13,964 nt of DNA from an uncultured Eubacteriales bacterium (GTDB taxonomy: Bacteria; Bacillota; Clostridia; Oscillospirales; Oscillospiraceae), in NCBI GenBank assembly GCA_900553135.1, contig USCO01000049.1:1-13964 (forward strand), read 5' to 3'. Position 1 is the stretch's first letter, and the number at the start of each line of letters is the position of its first letter. Under the pieces are notes generated by a model that worked only from the letters and a program-made list of their open reading frames with translations, had not been told where the DNA came from and ran no database searches. This document shows positions 12,083 to 13,964 of this stretch, piece by piece. The position numbers and the translations under genes are program-made.

Positions 12083-12803
12083 GACGCATTCTCCTTTCAA
12101 TGGCCTCAATGGCCTTGCTGGCGGGGAAGTTGATGCAGAAATAGATGATGGCAGCCAGGACCAGGGGACCCACTGCGATGTAGGAGTTGGTGATGACCGT
12201 CTTAGCGCCCCACATCAGGTCGTAAACACCGATGACGGAGCAGATGGAGGACTCCTTCACCATGGTGACCACCTCGTTGGCCAGGGCGGGGAGTACATTT
12301 TTCACGGCCTGGGGCAGCACCACCAGACGCATGGACTGCCACTGGGACAGACCCAGGGAACGGGCGGCCTCGGTCTGGCCGGAATCCACCGCCAGAATAC
12401 CGGCCCGGAAGATCTCGGCCACATAGGCGGAGCTGTTCAGCGCCAGAGCCACTACGCTGGGAATAAACAGATCCAGACGCAGGAAGCCGAAGATGGTCAG
12501 CTTGGGCACCGTAATAAAGGAGAATACACCCAGATAGATGATGTACAGCTGCACCAGCATAGGCGTAGAGCGGAAGATGGCGATATAAGCCCCGGAGATA
12601 CAGCGGATGATGCGGCTCTTACTCAGCCGCATCAGAGCCAGCAAAAGGGCGGGGATAATAGCCAACAGCACCGCCACGATGGAGAGCATCAGGGTGTACT
12701 TCACGCCCTGCACAAAGTAGAAGGTGTACTTGGGCAGGAAGGTGAAGTTGATAAAGCTGGCGGGCCCGGGATCGGTAAACATTTGGAGGAAGGATTCAAA
12801 CAT
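12066..12803 (-). CDS. polar amino acid ABC transporter, permease subunit (HisM/GlnP type)
   Basis: 245 residues, about five membrane segments. The cytoplasmic EAA loop that docks onto the ATPase reads EAARSLGLSQWQSMRLVVLPQA, and the early RSTPMLVQLYIIY segment is characteristic of His/Glu/Gln-type permeases. A single permease gene is present, so it probably forms a homodimer. GGGAG lies upstream of ATG 12803. It is the second gene of the three-gene operon, 93 bp after the binding-protein gene and overlapping the ATPase gene. Confidence 0.95.
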   Translation of the reverse strand: MFESFLQMFTDPGPASFINFTFLPKYTFYFVQGVKYTLMLSIVAVLLAIIPALLLALMRLSKSRIIRCISGAYIAIFRSTPMLVQLYIIYLGVFSFITVPKLTIFGFLRLDLFIPSVVALALNSSAYVAEIFRAGILAVDSGQTEAARSLGLSQWQSMRLVVLPQAVKNVLPALANEVVTMVKESSICSVIGVYDLMWGAKTVITNSYIAVGPLVLAAIIYFCINFPASKAIEAIERRMRRGDKR

Positions 12804-12843
12804 AGTTGTACTCCCTTATCATAGTTAAGAATCCCAATACCCA

Positions 12844-12877
12844 GCCGTGCAAAGCCCCTTTCGGGGCTTTGCACGGC
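12844..12877 (-). other. intercistronic hairpin after the binding-protein gene
   Basis: A perfect 15-bp stem (12844-12858 / 12863-12877) with a TTTC loop (GAAA on the transcribed strand), with no T-run after it on the minus strand. It lies 19 nt after the binding-protein stop. It probably blocks 3' exonucleases, so that the binding-protein message outlasts the permease/ATPase part, a known arrangement in such operons. Confidence 0.7.
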
Positions 12878-12896
12878 AAGTAAAGTCAGACGAAAT

Positions 12897-13781
12897 TTAC
12901 TGAGCCTGGGAAACCAGGTCGTTGGCCTGCTCGATGAAGTCGGTCATAGCGCCGCCCTCGGCAGTCACAGTAGCGATGGTCTCGTTGATGGAGGGAAGCA
13001 GACCCTTGGGATCGCCCTTGGCAACCCAGACACGGTAGGGCTCAGCGGCCTCACCCAGGTCAATGCTCTCCACAATGGCCAGCTCGTCGTTGGAAGCCAC
13101 ATACTTCTGGGCCACAGCGGCGTCCAGCACCACGGCGTCGCACTTCTCGAACTGGAGCTGAGCGATCAGATCGGTGACCTTGGGCAGCAGCAGATCCTGC
13201 ACGTCGGTCATGTGGGGCTTCTCAGGATCGGTGCCCAGGACGATGTCGGCCTTGGTGGTGCCGGTCTGGGCGCCCACGGTCTTGCCGGTGAAGTCTTCCA
13301 GAGTCTTGTACTGGTCCAGGTCAGCCTTTCTCACCACGATGAGGGGAGCCTCGTCGGTGTAGTAGGGGTCGGAGTAGTCAGCGGCGGCGGCGCGGTCATC
13401 CTTGAGCTCCATGGCGGCAATGACCATGTCCACATCGCCCTTGTTCATCAGGTTCAGCAGCATGTCAAAGTCCATGTCGCTGATCTCCAGCTCAGCGCCC
13501 ATGTCCTCAGCGATCTGCTCAGCCAGGAACACGTCGATACCCACGATCTTGTCCTCGCCGTCCTGCAGGACGTGGAACTCGAAGGGGGGATAGTCGGCGG
13601 AGGTGCCCAGAACCAGCTTGGTCATGCCGGTGTTGGAACCGTCCACGCTGGAGGTGCCGGGGTTGGAAGCGTCGTTGTTGGAACCGGAAGCAGAGCTGTT
13701 GGCGCCGTTGCTGCCGCAGGCGGTCAGCCCGAGACCCAGGGCCATGGCCAGGGTCAGCGCAAGAAACTTCTTTTTCATCAT
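12897..13781 (-). CDS. amino acid ABC transporter substrate-binding lipoprotein
   Basis: A 294-residue extracytoplasmic receptor (SBP_bac_3 type). A signal sequence (MMKKKFLALTLAMALGLG) ends in lipobox LTAC with Cys22, then a Ser/Asn/Gly-rich linker of about 30 residues. The bilobed domain starts near KLVLGTSADYPPFEF, followed by VGIDVFLAEQIAEDMGAELE, then GDVDMVIAAMELKDDRAAAADYSDPYY and KTVGAQTGTTKADI, all family hallmarks. I chose ATG 13781 because AAGGAG lies six bases upstream; the longer frame from 13799 would begin ahead of that ribosome binding site. First gene of the operon; it delivers a polar amino acid to the permease. Which one is unknown. Confidence 0.94.
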   Translation of the reverse strand: MMKKKFLALTLAMALGLGLTACGSNGANSSASGSNNDASNPGTSSVDGSNTGMTKLVLGTSADYPPFEFHVLQDGEDKIVGIDVFLAEQIAEDMGAELEISDMDFDMLLNLMNKGDVDMVIAAMELKDDRAAAADYSDPYYTDEAPLIVVRKADLDQYKTLEDFTGKTVGAQTGTTKADIVLGTDPEKPHMTDVQDLLLPKVTDLIAQLQFEKCDAVVLDAAVAQKYVASNDELAIVESIDLGEAAEPYRVWVAKGDPKGLLPSINETIATVTAEGGAMTDFIEQANDLVSQAQ

Positions 13782-13831
13782 TACAATCTCCTTTTTCATC
13801 CGGCGGGATGCGCCGGTTCAGGTTGTCATCC

Positions 13832-13860
13832 AGTATACACCGGGAAATATTCATCGTCAA
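13832..13860 (-). promoter_or_regulatory. promoter of the ABC transporter operon
   Basis: Reading the minus strand, TTGACG (13860-13855), 17-bp spacer, TATACT (13837-13832). A GC hairpin (13800-13805 / 13811-13816) lies in the short 5' leader just before the ribosome binding site. Confidence 0.85.
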
Positions 13861-13933
13861 TAGATAAGTATGCAAAATCTTTCAGTTCCGGAAAATATTT
13901 TTGGCGTAAATGACAGCAAAGGAAAAATTTCAG

Positions 13934-13962
13934 TTGAAAGGTGGAGAAAAAGAGGTTATAAT
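13934..13962 (+). promoter_or_regulatory. outward-facing promoter at the right edge
   Basis: TTGAAA (13934-13939), 17-bp spacer, TATAAT (13957-13962). It reads out of the window, presumably for a divergent gene starting to the right. Bases 13861-13933 between the two divergent promoters are AT-rich and show no gene. Confidence 0.65.
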
Positions 13963-13964
13963 CA

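Noticed and set aside
11063..12824. Long plus-strand frames opposite the ABC transporter genes
   Set aside because: Shadows of the clearly identified ATPase and permease genes on the other strand.

Overview
The window looks like a chromosomal segment of a GC-rich gut Clostridium relative. Oscillospiraceae such as Flavonifractor or Lawsonibacter are my best guess, by inference only. The evidence is strong GC bias at third codon positions, AGGAGG-type ribosome binding sites, a T-box leader, an ECF sigma/DUF4179 pair, rubrerythrin and tight terminators with U-tracts. No phage, transposase, CRISPR, tRNA or rRNA gene is visible.

Layout, left to right. (1) The C-terminal two thirds of alaS (2-1084, +) enters from the left. 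(2) An ECF sigma factor and a membrane-anchored DUF4179-type protein overlap by 14 nt (1404-2919, +). (3) A small HIT-family hydrolase follows (2992-3330, +). (4) A minus-strand block holds two paralogous HTH/zinc-ribbon/C-terminal-anchor regulators (7162-6458 and 6334-5630), a small VanZ-like membrane protein translationally coupled to the second one, a possible 16-codon leader ORF, and a sodium:solute symporter (5068-3623). (5) A divergent plus-strand cysteine operon follows: a Cys T-box leader, then cysE and cysS. (6) Rubrerythrin lies under a good promoter with a Fur-like 19-bp box, then a short YitT/YczE-type membrane protein. (7) A minus-strand polar amino acid ABC transporter operon (binding lipoprotein, permease, ATPase) closes the window. 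At the extreme right edge a plus-strand promoter points out of the window.

The most unusual structure is at the 3' ends of alaS and of the HIT gene. In both, the last 46-84 bases of the gene are repeated about 210-230 bp downstream, just before the terminator. The two copies are separated by an unrelated, strongly hairpin-forming insert of about 150 bp. In both, an inverted repeat of 14-16 nt straddles the exact start of the duplicated tail and pairs with sequence just after the stop codon. All seven coding differences between first and second copies are silent. Two unrelated genes in 3.6 kb sharing this arrangement suggests a specific process (a small element targeting gene 3' ends, or a copying/fold-back event) that I do not recognise.

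Functional themes: cysteine synthesis and charging under tRNA-Cys control, oxidative-stress defence (rubrerythrin), solute and amino acid uptake (symporter, ABC system), and envelope-linked regulation (ECF sigma/DUF4179, membrane-tethered HTH pair). The exact substrates of the transporters cannot be read from the sequence.
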